DNA from: Entonaema liquescens | Taxonomy: Eukaryota; Ascomycota; Sordariomycetes; Xylariales; Xylariaceae | NCBI GenBank assembly: GCA_902805475.1 | Contig: CADCSX010000011.1 | Span: 1,056,001-1,120,000 of the forward strand | DNA: 64,000 nt | Reading direction: 5' to 3' | Part shown: one piece after another, positions 9,955 through 22,050 of the stretch | How positions within the stretch are numbered: position 1 is the first letter of the stretch | Layout of the letters: each line of letters starts with the position of its first letter | Notes under the pieces: model-generated | The model's input: the letters and a program-made list of their open reading frames with translations, nothing else | Databases searched by the model: none | Told to the model about the DNA's origin: nothing | Position numbers and translations under genes: made by a program

Positions 9955-12900
9955 CTAATTCTGACTAGCTATCCTTAGACCCCTGACATTTTCCAACCGA
10001 ATGGCATCACAGCAACTAGTGGGTTGTAGAACGTCGACTACATCGCGTATAAGTTCGTCGTCTCGTATCAAAGTCTTTATTATGTCTAGAGGTTGCGCCT
10101 GGTAGTTGAAGATAACGTCCGAATGTACGTTGGCAGACATGTTTAGGGGGCCGTCGAATGTGCAGAGAAAATGTATGTGATGCCTTAGATTAGGAACAAA
10201 TTCTCGGCGATTCGCGCCATGATTTAGAAACTTTTTATGAGTTCAATCCAAGTTAATACTGTCTTGTCAATAAAGGTGGCGTCGTCGAAAGTATGGGTCA
10301 TGATTTGCAGAAGACGCGCCCACGCTGTGTCTTGTTGTGGACAACATGTTGGTAAAAAAATACTGCGAACGAAGTTTGCGATCTCCACTCCTGCCCTTTC
10401 GTTAGGGTCGGCTCCTTGGTCCAATAAGGAGAATATAAGCCGTGCTCGAGCTTCAAAATCTTTGGAAAAGTTCGCATCTTCACACATGGGCGACAGCACA
10501 TACGGACTGACCAATTGAAACAACCCGTTCAAGGTATAGTGCAACAGTGTTGTGCACTGTTTCATGGACAGACTTGGAAGTTCGGCCAATACTGGCTGCG
10601 TAAGCCCAGATATCGCGTACAGTTCGAGTGACGAAGTTATATTGTGAAAGCTCGCCAAATTTGGAACGCGTGTACAGGTGAGGGAAAGTGGAAAAGACCA
10701 ATGTAAGTCTCCAGGGACATCACACTGTTGCTTAATTAAACGTATGAGCTGCTTGCTTTGGTTCTCCAGTTGTTCCAACAATATACTTGGTATATTGCCC
10801 CTCTCTAGTTGGATGCATCGAATAGCTAATAAGGCTTCTGCGAAGAAGAATCCGTTCTCTTTAAAACTATGAGAGGTAGATAGCAGGCGTACCGGAACAT
10901 GGAATACACAGATCTTGCGGATAAACGATACCGCTCGAGCTAACATCGGATCCCAGTGCTCGTCAGATTCACCAGAAGCAAACTGGAGTGCTTCAGGCGA
11001 TTGGCGGAAAAAGTCGTGGACCGTCCTATGTATGTAGGCAACTTTTATATGTTCAGCGGCGGCTATATTTTCAATTTTGGTTAGAACTTCCGTTTCATCG
11101 GACAGAGCCGATGAAATGTGTAATAGACTCCCACATCTTTGCTGTAATTGTATCAATGTGCGATTGCAATCTTCCAATACAACACCGGTATCATTACACT
11201 CAAGGGGTCTAATATCGCTTTCAGTCCCCAGCTCCGTCAGCGCTAAGGATAATACCGACACTCCCAGGAAGTCGCCCGGATGTTTCAACCGTAGGAGTCT
11301 AAAGATCCGGGTTGCCTGTCTTTTGTATCTATTATCAATCCGAGAGAGGATAAGATAATACATCTCGTTCAATCTAGGTGGGAACTCGGCTATTCGAGAC
11401 ATTAACTCCTCGAAGTTGTCCCCGTTTCTTACTCCATCAATAATGGACGAAGTTGCTAAGCTCGCCCAGAGGAAAACGCCTTCAGCACCGGAGGTTAATT
11501 GCAGGGTTAACATTTCTTGATGGTATTTGCCTATTGAGTGAGCATCGCATGCCGATTTAATCTTTCCCGCAACAAATCGTTCAATATCCTGATCTGTAAG
11601 CTCTTGAAGACGTATTTGTGGATATGGCTTCAGCACGCGGTGGAAGATCGCCCACGGACGACTACTAATCACACACTTGAAATTTTCCTTGTGTGTCATC
11701 TGGCATAAGAGCTGCAATAGCTCGGTAGGGTTCTCCATATTTTCGTCTAAACCGTCAACAAACAAGCAAAGTCCTAGCGAGATCTCGTTTTGTATCAAAA
11801 TCGCTTCGAAGACTCGCAGTAGACGCTGCTCTGTCCACTGACGAATACCACAATGTGGATCAGTGCCACAGAACTTTAATAACTCGGGTATCGCTGACAA
11901 TATCTGGTAGAGGATTGTTTGGAGAAGACCTTGTTTGGTCTGTTGAAGCGTCACCCCCTGCGACCAGAAGAAGTACGTCGCAATGACAGCTTTCCTAGAG
12001 CCTGACCAAAGTTCTATTGCATCACGGGTCCTCACATTGTTTCTGATGAATTTCATGAAGGCTGATTTACCTGATCCCGCTTTTCCTGACACCCAGAACA
12101 TACCCGAGCCGGACTTAAGCCACTGTAATAAGTTCGGGATTCCTTCTTCGCTATCACCGAACCAGTTCTTCTTGGGCGTTAATGCCCATTGGTATGTTTC
12201 AGGATATGTCTCTTCCACTTCCTCTTCTCGAGAAGATATCTCGGGGAAAAATAAACTACTGAGTACATAACCAAGACGCTCCTTGTCGTAGCTGGGGGGT
12301 GGACGTGCGTTACTGATATTCGGGTTTTGCACATACGCTTGTGTTTCCTTCACTCCGGTGTAGATGGAATCAATTTTCTGTTCTAAGATCTGGTCGAATT
12401 TTGTTTTGTCTTCTTGTAGTCTAAGAATGAGGCTTTGGATATCACTGCTTAAATTGTCGAAATCAGTGCTCGAACGAAGCGAGGCTAGATCAACTTTCCT
12501 CCTGGAAGCACAAATCAGTTGAATACCCTGATTAATAATAAGCCAATGTAGAGTCGAGGCTCACCTCAAGTCATTGAGTACTTGGGTATCTAGGACTTCC
12601 CGGTAGGAAGTGAGCTCTTTCTGTAGTTTCTCGATATTTCGACTCTTACGAAGTACTCTTGCCGGTGATATCAATTTGCTTTTGTTGACATTGGTACGAT
12701 CAGTTACAAGAGTTAATTCATCCAACAATTTCTTCGCTGTATCGCTACATTTGCATGCCATATGAAAAATACCGTAGTCGCTTGATGTTATCGGTTGCGC
12801 CTGAGCCGATATTTCCTTTTGGAGCGTTTCTAGAGTCCCTTCCAAACTATCCACGGCCTGACCTAGTGCCTGATCAATCTGCCCACTTTTGTATGCTTTA

Positions 12901-12983
12901 TTGCAAACGCTCACGGCTTCCAGGCCCCAGTAAACGACTTGAATGATGTTAGCGGCAAACGCAAAGCCTGCGATCGCCTCCAT
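9955..12983 (-). CDS. NACHT-domain NLR with fungal STAND N-terminus and ankyrin-like tail, frameshifted near the C-terminus
   Basis: Putative cytosolic NTP-hydrolysing receptor of about 988 residues. Exon 1 is 12983-12565, the intron 12564-12502, and exon 2 runs to 9955. The internal ATG at 12983 is chosen because MEAIAGFAFAANIIQVV matches the usual start of fungal STAND N-terminal domains. A coiled segment leads to the PPSY...SLFFPE linker and the NACHT domain, with Walker A GKAGSGKS at about 279-286, Walker B LCLFVDGLDE at about 384-393 and a sensor-like VISSRPW. A YIHRTVHDFF motif typical of the region after NACHT follows. At a five-A run (10232-10236) the frame changes; LNHGANRREFVPN and about 85 further residues then continue to the stop at 9955. 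Adding one A makes the total coding length exactly divisible by three. NLR identity is secure; its ligand is unknown. Confidence 0.85.
10232..10236 (-). other. Apparent one-base frame break at an A5 run
   Basis: On the coding strand, ELIKSF followed by a stop becomes an open ankyrin-like continuation (FLNHGAN) if the run of five A is read as six. No splice sites are available. The stop as written lies at 10224. Confidence 0.65.
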
Positions 12984-14784
12984 GTTTGTATTTCTTTGTA
13001 CGGATATGGTAGGGGGGAAATAGTTCAACAACATAAATTTCCTATAGAACTATCTTCTTCCTGAGGGGTCCGTCGGTAAGATTTTACTTCTTAACTGGTA
13101 GCCGATTCTCGGTTAGCCGAGAGCAGTCAGGATTATGCCTTACCATCGGGCTCATTTATTTCTCTTCCAACAGTCAATCTCAATGCAACGCTAAGAAATA
13201 AGCGAAACTGACTCGAGCCACCTACTTTTACATAAAGAAGATACGTGAGTTTGGAAATGATTAGTTAAGTTAGATCACGTAGTCTCCTTAGATGTGTCAT
13301 ACTTCCTCTATGTATGATCTCTATCAAGGGCAGCTCAGCCAATCTTGGTACTAATACGATTATAAACCGTTAAATTTAGACGCAGATTATTAGGTAGGTC
13401 TGAATTGGTCGTATTATTGACATCAATAGGAGGTACCTAAGGTAGTATATAAGAGCCACTAGTGTGGGGTGTATCTCCAACCCCTGACTACCTACATAAG
13501 CGACAAGATAGGACGACAATTCTATATAGTGTAGATATTAGTAATTGAACTAAGGCGACTTATTGAGGTATTTACCATGGTCCAACTTACCTAGCCATTT
13601 CATTAAAAGAATAAAAAATATACATATATCCCATCACACTTAGGTAGTATGCTGGGAGACACTATGGAAATATCAGGGGAATATGGCCCTCACAAGAGGG
13701 TACCTAGAAGGCCAGGTATTACTAAATCAATACACTTCTCCTGACAGCTACTCTACGTATGACCCCAATACCAGGACACCACTGGCAGGAAAGAAGTCCT
13801 CATTAGATCATTTCTCATCTACCAAGCCGTGGTTTCTCATCTAGGAAACCTCCTCAATTAGTATCAACTCCCTAATTATCTCCTACTCAGAATTCGATAT
13901 GATAGCATGATATATCACGAATTAACTACCTGGCCATATAACAAATTCATTATAGTAGGGAGGTCAGTCGGCCCGGCTATAGCTCCGAGTCTCATGAAAC
14001 GCACAATATTGGTTTGATATGAAATGAAAACTTACGCGACCTTATTTGGGGACTGCCGCTCGCTCTCGTCGTCATATGTCTCAACCCAATACTCTTGTGC
14101 AATTCGAAACCGGCGTGGCATCGGAACGTAAAATGAGATGGTCACTAATAAGCTAGATTATATGCGGGGGAAGGGCTACAGACGAGAGCGAACAGATCAG
14201 ATGGGAGCACACCATATGGGACAATTTCGTCTAACTAGCGAGAATTATTAGGCTTCTAGCAACATCGCTATAACTTAGAGGAAGCTTCAAGTTTTAGCAT
14301 AAACGAACTTATCCAGTACTGCAAAGATTCTACAGCAATAGTAATTGAAATCCCCTATTTGCAGCTGCCGCCCAAACTGGGACAAACTTATATCTGGTCC
14401 AGCCGAGATGTTCCGCAACACAGACTCAGCTAGCCGGCAGAGTCAACCTCACGTCTTGTATCCCACTGTCTTACCATAGTAAGTTGGTACGAACAGAAAT
14501 ATGGTCACATCAAGCATTCAACGGCAATCACCCCAGCCTTAACAGTAACAAGAAAGAAGATGCCAGGCGCGGTGTCAAGCTAGTCCAGGACGCACAATAT
14601 GCACTTGCAAGCCAGATTTCCCGGCCTAGACCAGCACTTATAAGAGCTTATATGCTAGAATGAAGGAGCCTAACATCCAAATCGCGAGCTCCACGATATA
14701 CTAGTCACGTAGGCCAGCATTCATAGAAAAGCAAGCGACCGCCCAAAGTTCCTCGTCCCTCGGCTAATAACGAGTAATGACAGG
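12984..14784. other. Intergenic, no gene seen
   Basis: This 1.8 kb lies upstream of both the minus-strand NACHT gene and the plus-strand LysM gene. It contains TAGGTACCTA-type words (for example near 13434 and 13700) and a TATATAAG box at about 13446 with no ORF behind it. No RNA gene or transposon signature was found. Confidence 0.55.
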
Positions 14785-15755
14785 ATGATATTATATCCAA
14801 ACGTATACCTTATCCTCTTCTCCGCAACCTATGCTCGGTCTAGAACCAGCAGCGGCCATCGGAACGGGACGATTTTCTCGATCACATACCCGACATGTAT
14901 ATCCTATGAGACGGCTTGGAATAAGCTCCACGATTGTACCTACTTTGAGAGCCACTGGAGATTATCCCACGACGATTTTATCAAATGGGTATTACCTGCT
15001 TTGACCTTGGATTAGCCCTGGCTGATAGAATATACAGAACCCTACAGTTAACTCCGATTGCAGCGGTATCAAAGTCGGTCATTCGTATTGTGTTGAGGTC
15101 GACCATGGTCAGCTAGCCTCTACATCGACTATAAGCTCTGCCACTACAGCAGCAGCTCGTTTCCATTTGACTACACATACTGGGCTCGTACCAAACTACA
15201 CTTCTACAATAACAATTCCAGCAACGTCTTCCAGCCCGCCTCTCGTGCAGACGGGCATCGCAAGGGATTGCAATACCTACTATCAGGCGATGGCTGGTGA
15301 TACCTGTTCCAAAATCGCATCCAAGTATAAGATACTGAACCAGGCTCAATTCGTGAAGTGGAACCCAGCCGTGGAAGCAGACTGTTCCGGGCTGAAGATA
15401 GGTTACCACTACTGTGTCGGTAGGTACTCCTGAGATCTATACTCTAAACCCCAAACGCTCAGGAGTCTCACACATAAGCCTCTCAGGAACCAAAAAACCA
15501 CATGCTGCAGACACTAATCCTACATATATAACGACGGCAATCCCCCCAGGTTGTATAAGGGTACACCCTACGCCGACCCAGCCCGGTGCCGTATGCAAGT
15601 GTAAAGTATGGCATCAAGTCGCCATGGAGGACACGTGCGTGTCGATCGAGGTGCACTACAAGATAACAGCGGAACAGTTTAACAAATGGAACCCGCTGGT
15701 CGGGCCTAAGTGCAAGTTGCTATGGATGGGGTATAACGTGTGCGTTGGGGCGTAA
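14785..15755 (+). CDS. Secreted LysM-domain protein (three LysM modules), probable LysM effector
   Basis: Probable extracellular chitin- or glycan-binding effector. Exons: 14785-14988, 15038-15419, then from 15487 (or 15463) to 15755; the first intron is 49 nt with a CTGAT branch site, and the second acceptor is ambiguous. The N-terminus MILYPNVYLILFSATYA fits a signal peptide. LysM 1 spans the first intron (LSHDDFIKW joined to NPTVNSDCSGIKVGHSYC). LysM 2 is CNTYYQAMAGDTCSKIAS through KIGYHYCVG. LysM 3 is CKVWHQVAMEDTCVSIE through WMGYNVCVGA. Ser/Thr-rich linkers separate the modules, as in fungal LysM effectors, and no catalytic domain is attached. Length is 284 or 292 residues depending on the acceptor. 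LysM 1 is divergent (HDCTYFESHWR in place of GDTC), so its binding may be weak. Confidence 0.85.
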
Positions 15756-17400
15756 CTGGATGCGTTGTCGTGTACCTAGAGCGAGGTCACTAGCAAGCGA
15801 ACACTTTTCTAACTAGGATAACACATATAATTATACGGTATCTATTGTTACCTACCTAGGTATTACTATCACTAAGTCCCGATAATATTTATGCCTTCAG
15901 GCGGCCTACCCCACGAGGGAGGGTAGAAAAGGGGCGCAGCAACACTCGGAGCAGGACGTCCAGAAATTCCGGGTCCTCCGCTCCGTCTGAGAAAACGGTC
16001 TTCCGGACCCACTCCAAAACGGAAGCAAGCACGCGCCTCAAGCGCAGATGGCGGCCGAAATAACCCAACCCTGGCTCCAAAGGGGAAGGTGGGCGAAGCT
16101 ACTGCTTGAGCAGACTTAGTCATAGTCAGTGGACGTAGCTATGCTGCATGATCTAGACCTAGCCATGCCAGGGCCAAGTTTCCAAGCCGAGGGTCTTTTC
16201 CTTTTCCATAGGCCATATAAGGGACATGTGAGCCTGACTCCCGTCTATGCGCCTCGCGCCACAAGATATCACTTCCTCTTGTGAAACCCATATACCGGCA
16301 TCTAAAGACGGGAAGAGGAGGATGAAGTTAAAGACCACTCAACCCCCCTCTTCACCCTTGTGCTGCCCGCCTCGGTATCTAAGTTCGCAAACAACTCTCC
16401 CCATCCCGCATCTTACGTAACCAAATATACCGCAGATCGTGATCATGATCATGCTATGACAATCCGGAGCGAACCCGTCGCCCATCGAGATAAGCCCAGC
16501 CCGCAGCCAATGAACCGCATACGAACCGTCACATCCACTCGCCCTATGCCATGCGGTAGAACTTGATCTATCACAAGCCGGCGGAAATTCGTTCAAAGTC
16601 CCAAAAACGGTTTCTTAATAATACGTTAGGTATTAGTTAACTACCTTACCTATATATAAGGATCTTTGATGCTCGCGCCAATCGGGCCCTCTGCCTGCCC
16701 TGTTTGTCTTTTGTTCTTGGTCCAGAACGCTTTGGTTCGAGACCGTTTCCGTGCTACCCTACTTCAGATGTGTTCAGTTGGTAGGGAAATCAAAGCTGCA
16801 TTAGACAGTTACTAGGCTCGACGTAACTCTGCACGAACAGGGTATATCAGCAGTGTAGCTACACTACGTGTGTACATATATGGGACCCTTTACCCACCTG
16901 TCGCCGCGGACTATTCCGCAATGGAACGACGCGGAACACGCGTTTTCATTTCCAAATCTCGTCTATATTTACCAACTTCGTGTGGAGTTGTCTCCGGGTA
17001 AAGTTATTGGGCCAACCCCTTGCATTACATCTGGGCTGTATTATATGGACCATGTGCTCTGCCCATGCGCATACATGTGTGTCTATGTGTACGTCCGAGT
17101 AGCAATATAGCCCTATTAGTTTTGCTGCATTGTGTGGTGGCCATGCATCTAACGTACATGGGTAAGGAACGGAACTCGTTTGTACTGTTAGCTACCTAGC
17201 TATGCAGTAGAGCATGCATGCATAATGGTAATTCGACGTGCCTTTCTCCCCCCACCATCTAAATTATTCCCCATTTAAAAATTCCAGGGAACGCTTGAAT
17301 GCAAGGCGAAGGCCGTCCGAAACATTTATCCCTATGGTCCCCTGCCGATTCCCTGTGGAAGGGCTCTAGCCGTAGTTTCCCATCTACGGGTGGCACCGCC
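15756..17400. other. Intergenic, with a GC-rich patch
   Basis: No confident gene. A GC-rich patch at about 15890-16100 is open on both strands (83 codons on minus), but the peptides are Gly/Pro/Arg-rich and match nothing. Short ORFs at 16339-16596 and 16868-17110 are likewise unconvincing. The tail (17100-17400) is the 3' flank of the convergent SGNH-like gene. Confidence 0.5.
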
Positions 17401-18771
17401 TCACCTGTCCAATAGGTCTAGCCAGTTCAACACCATCTGAGCCTTGAGTAGGTTCCCTCGCATATCCATATGCACGCCGTCGTATAGGGTTGCTTGGATG
17501 CTCATATTCCACGTCCCCAGGTGGTCAATTCTCCTCTTGGCCGCCTGGATTGCCATCTCGTGCTCAAACTTCACGAGGGCCTTATTGCCCTGACTGACAA
17601 TCCACTCATCCGGCTTCTTTTCTCCCGCCGCGTTTGGCGTGATCAAGAGAACCGACATATTCCTTTTGGAGTTTTGGACTCGCAATCGCCTGCCAGTCCT
17701 GGTCTTCGATCCGATCGTATCCAGCACCAGATCCAGCCACTTCGCGGCTTGGTCTATCTCCAGATTATTCCAGAGCCCATGGCCAAGGATGAAAGCCTTC
17801 CGCTGTAAGGGGTTGGGATCAATCGCCTTCTCTAACCGTCGGTGTTCTTCCTCTGGGATGGGATATCGCACAATTTGCTCAACTGCCGTCAGATATCAAT
17901 ACGACATGCCACCACTAGGATCCATTATCAAAACATACTCCGTAAATCCGTATCCCACTCCGGTATCCGCGCCGGACACGTAAGACTTACGGGATCGTGC
18001 TGGATGACATCCGCCGTTTTGAAAATACCCTGAACTGAGCAATCGCGGACGTCGAATTGCCTATTACAGAAACACTTGCGTCTGGATATCTCACATCAGC
18101 AACGAGGCCATTCACGCTTTGAGGGAGATGTTTATGTCCCCATCATACTTTTCTTCCTCGTTGAAATTCCAATTGGTCACCCCGCCGTATCCCAAGTCCT
18201 CTCGAATCAAGATATTTAGGGCTCCAATGACGTGCCTCAGCATGGAGTCTCCCACGAGAATAACTTGGGAATATCGGCCCAGGATATCGCACGCTTCCCA
18301 CGAGCTAAACCACCGCATATCGCACCCCCGTGATACGTAGGGTGCATCCCTACCAGCCCGACCGCCGGATGACATAGCCGTCAGCATCGAATTCTTGTCT
18401 TGGCAGACGGATCCAGTAGGTAAATAGAGGTCTAAGGAGGAAATATTACACTCCAATCCGTAATGCTTATATTGACCCAGAGTATTTACGGGTTCTCTCG
18501 CTCGTAGGGTTGGCTTTGAGATAGAGGAATCTCTGTAAACGACAAAGTAATATAAGACGACCAGCACGATGATCAGGAGGCACCTGTAAAGCTTTTTTTT
18601 GAACCTTCGTGGACAGAGTACATGATCGCTGTCGTGAATCTTCAAGGGGGAAACGATGTTTCTGAAGCCTAGAAGCCATGCTGTTAGCAGGTAACGACGG
18701 TGGTCCTGTCCCCTGAAAGTTTCCCGTGGGATTTGTACGCGTAGATTATCTTCAGAACCGTCGCTAGACAT
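17401..18771 (-). CDS. SGNH/PC-esterase-like type II membrane protein
   Basis: Predicted 415-residue membrane-anchored hydrolase or acyltransferase-like protein. Exons: 18771-18149, 18081-17939, 17882-17401; the phases agree and the total is divisible by three. A basic cytosolic tail (PRRFKKKLYR) precedes one membrane helix (CLLIIVLVVLYYFVVY, about residues 63-80), as in Golgi type II proteins. The lumenal part has the SGNH block-I-like motif VILVGDSMLRH with Ser in GDS, and a C-terminal DGVHMDMRGNLLKAQ segment giving the Asp-x-x-His pair expected of the dyad. Between them lies a cysteine-rich CFCNRQFDVRDCSVQG block. The layout recalls CAS1-like and plant TBL-like acetyltransferases; substrate and reaction are inferred, perhaps O-acetylation or deacetylation of glycans. 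Confidence 0.72.
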
Positions 18772-19320
18772 CTCGGTAGTGTTTCCGCCTTGACATCAGA
18801 TTTGTAGATATCAAGTTGTAACGTAAACGTAAATACAATACCTAGGTATGAATAAGAAATTGGGATAAACGTACCTATGTACTTGGGAACCGTAGGTAGT
18901 AACTGCCCGCATACAGCGAGGTTATGACACCGGAAGGTACGAAGGCATGAAGTCAATAGCTTACTAAGTACTCGTGGCTGCCATGTAGCCTCCCTATCGT
19001 GGCAGGTACCTACGTCGTAATCCCCCCTCTCCTACCATATCTACCCAGGTACCTAAACATTCTTATGATTTATGGAAGGAAGCAGTCGCCTGATATATGT
19101 AGGTCTTATAATATGCATTCGCTGCCCTAGCTAGGTACCTGTTGTCCAGGCAGGTGGTTCACACGCGCTTAGCCTAAACTTTCTACCCTCATCTGAGAAA
19201 CAGTTCTTGGCCCTTACCCCCTGAAAAAGGACCAGGCTTCAGGCACATAATTTGTTATTATCGCTCATAGCTAAATTCGCATGATAGAGCTCCTTGGGTA
19301 TCATTGTATAGTAATAGTAG
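18772..19320. other. Intergenic, promoter side of the SGNH-like gene
   Basis: There are several GGTACCTA/TAGGTACC palindromes (near 18841, 19003, 19048 and 19133) and no credible ORF. Confidence 0.5.
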
Positions 19321-19710
19321 CTACCACTTGGATGGGCTTTTTCGTCGTTTACCATCCATGTTGTCCTCCACGTCCGCATCGTATCTTATGTCCATGACAA
19401 TGTCTTCCAGTTCTACCATGTCCTCCACTAGTTCACCTTTGCCCTGGTTATCGAGGGATATGCGTGTCATTTCTTGGATGAGGTAATCCATCAAGATGTT
19501 GCTGGATCGAGTTGTGTTCTTCTGGTTTTTATAGCTTTGGCGGAGAGAGGCCTTCCTTGTACCGTGTTTCTTGGAGCAGATGCGATGTGTCGATCCGCGA
19601 TAGACTTTCAAAGAAATCTCTGTCGCCTTTGTCTTAGAGATAGATTGCTGCCTCCGACCCTCGTGAGACTTTCTGCGCTGGGGATGTTTTGATTGTAGTT
19701 TGCGAGACAT
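19321..19710 (-). CDS. Small basic hypothetical protein, 129 residues
   Basis: Unrecognised. The ATG at 19710 directly follows a textbook intron acceptor (CTAAC branch, then CATCAG), so the gene appears to have a 5'UTR intron. The first 75 residues are strongly basic (MSRKLQSKHPQRRKSHEGRR, later KKHGTRKASLRQSYKNQK), followed by a predicted helix with acidic character (ILMDYLIQEMTRISLD, GELVEDMVELEDIVMDI) and a basic end KRRKSPSK. This suggests a nuclear, nucleic-acid-bound protein; I compared it by eye with core histones and saw no convincing match. Coding status rests on the clean intron and ORF composition. Confidence 0.45.
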   Translation of the reverse strand: MSRKLQSKHPQRRKSHEGRRQQSISKTKATEISLKVYRGSTHRICSKKHGTRKASLRQSYKNQKNTTRSSNILMDYLIQEMTRISLDNQGKGELVEDMVELEDIVMDIRYDADVEDNMDGKRRKSPSKW

Positions 19711-19780
19711 CTGATGGTAAGTTAGCGATTGGATAGGTCAATGTTTGGATTGGTCAAAGAATAATTAGAAATGCACTTAC
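19711..19780 (-). other. 5'UTR intron of the small basic gene
   Basis: The 70-base intron has donor GTAAGTGC and branch GCTAAC followed by an acceptor CAG abutting the ATG. The upstream exon reads in a different phase, so it is most simply untranslated. Confidence 0.55.
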
Positions 19781-22030
19781 CTTGTTCAGATAGAGGGAAG
19801 TTCTGGTAAGGAGTTTTTAATAAATGTTTGTTGGGGAATTTAATGCGTAGTAGGAAGGGTGCAGATTGAGGGCTCATGCACAATTCTTCGTTGATATTCC
19901 CAAGAAATGGTGAAAGTTGGGGTATGAAATTGTTTGGCGGGAGGGAAGATGCAAGAAACAAGCAGAAGGACAAGTATAGAGTTCTGTTAGATGTTTTATT
20001 GGGTGCCTGGGTGTTGTCGTGGTGAGTGTTAAGGACGAGAGGTGAAAAATTGTGTCAGTTTGAAGAGTGTAAAAGTTTATGACTACATACCTCTTGCTGC
20101 TTGAACCAAATGTTGTCCGTTTGGATTTTAGTAATTTTCCAGGCTCCGATAAGAAAAAATTGAGTTGTTGCAATTGCTGAGTGAACAGAGGCAGTCCTGT
20201 TTAATAAATCCAATGCAGCGTGTAGACACAACATTTAAGCCTACGAAGAATTTTTCCCCTTCCTTATGCCCTGGTTTTATGGTGACCCTAATTGGCATGA
20301 ACCTACTTTGGCCACTAATTGAGTCCTATATAATCAGAATAAATTGTTTCCCTATTCTTATTCATCCTATTATATTTGCATCCTGTTCTGTATTTGTTAT
20401 GTTAAAATCAGAAATATACCAACTTCAATTCGGCACGGTGGAGAAATATATGCACTTGTCTTCTACTGTCAAAGTATCCTAACAAGCTAACAATATGTTG
20501 TCTATCCTAGTGGAGTTATCTACAATATTTAGTGTTTACGTTGAATGTTGATTACCTTATGCTTAATATTGTCTTCTAGAGCCATGATAGGCCAAATAAT
20601 TAGAGGCAGATGGGATAGCTAGAAGCTATGACATGGACAATTGATTGATACAAACGAATGTCATTACTGCAGCTTGAAGTAGAATCCTCTGACGTATAAC
20701 TATCGTTAGCTACTGGTAGTATGCGAAGGTATTGGAATACATGACATGTACAATTAGAGATCTACCCAAACATTTCCTTGGCAACTAGGTCCTTTCGAAT
20801 AATAGACCTAACGGAGTAAATTCCACCTTGGCAGGTCCTGTCGACTATCAACTACGTTATTACCTAATGATCTCTTATGATCGTCATCCCCATCGTCGGA
20901 AAATAAATGCGTAGTTCATGTGGGTACAGAAAAGCGGATCAACGTCGAGGCCTTGGTCCCATATTACGCTTTTCTCTCAGGTAAAAGAAATTAGGCAACG
21001 GAAATACGGTGTACTATGCTTCACGCAGCCACGAGACAGAGCGGACAGCTTCAAATGTTCCTTACTGGATAGGGATATCTAGTCTCCTATGATGCCGAAT
21101 AGAATCAAAAGCGCAAACGGGGTTACCGAGTTTACTCAGAGCAGTCACTCTGTCTCGGATCGCACAATATAAACAAGGGGCCGTCTCTCCCGGTAAAAAT
21201 GGAACCAGGATACGGCATGTAGAACGCCAGACGTTGGAATCGGGGCCGTCTGTTCCCCCGTGATCGCGGGGGTGGAGCTGGGAGAGCGAGCATGATTGCT
21301 CGAGGCTAAAGTAGAGGTACCGAAGAACCCCGAGTATGATTTGATACTGCAGAGGCTGCACGCGTCTTATTGGCGGAGGCGTACTTCATCAACACCCTTC
21401 GCTTCTCGCCTCTTGATCTTTAGATACGACAGAGGAACCCCTATGATCCGTGGGATAGTCCTAGGAGTGTTTGGCATCGCCCTCGGGTTCGCGTATAGGT
21501 CCGGCATTCCGATAGCTATTATGATACCTACAGTGCGTACATAGTCTGTCTACGGAGAACCACTGTCCAGGTATTCTCCTTTAGGAAAATACTGTGTTGA
21601 ATGCCTCAATCTCGCTCAGAGAGAGACTTGTTGAGTACGCATGCAAGTGTAAGCACGTAGCATGTGACTTCAGAAGCACGCGGGTCACCGCTATTCCCAT
21701 CGAAAACCCTATGGGTCTTGGCTGGCCTGTAAGTTTCCCATATCGCCTTACGGCAAGGCCATGCATCCGATCTGTGCTTACAGGCGTTGAAATGCACTCC
21801 GCGGTGCTAGGCAGGCAACAAGCATCAAGTACACGTGTACAGAACATCTTCGTGCTGTCGGACATAATGGTGCATTGGTTGATTTGTGATTGCTGCGCTA
21901 GGATACTTACTACCTTAGTCCAGTCCGTTCGAGAATCAAGTCCTAGTAGAAACTCGGGAACGCGTATGGAGTAATAGAGTATTTGCTAACATAAGGCAGG
22001 TATCTGTATCGGACATGGGGCATGGGGTTA

Positions 22031-22050
22031 AGGCAAGGCAAGGCAAGGCA
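22031..22050. repeat. AGGCA tandem repeat, four copies
   Basis: Four direct copies of AGGCA in a gene-poor stretch; likely a neutral short tandem repeat. Confidence 0.8.

Noticed and set aside
21594..21974. 126-codon ORF
   Set aside because: Overlapped by open frames on the other strand, no domain, no promoter-like or splice context.
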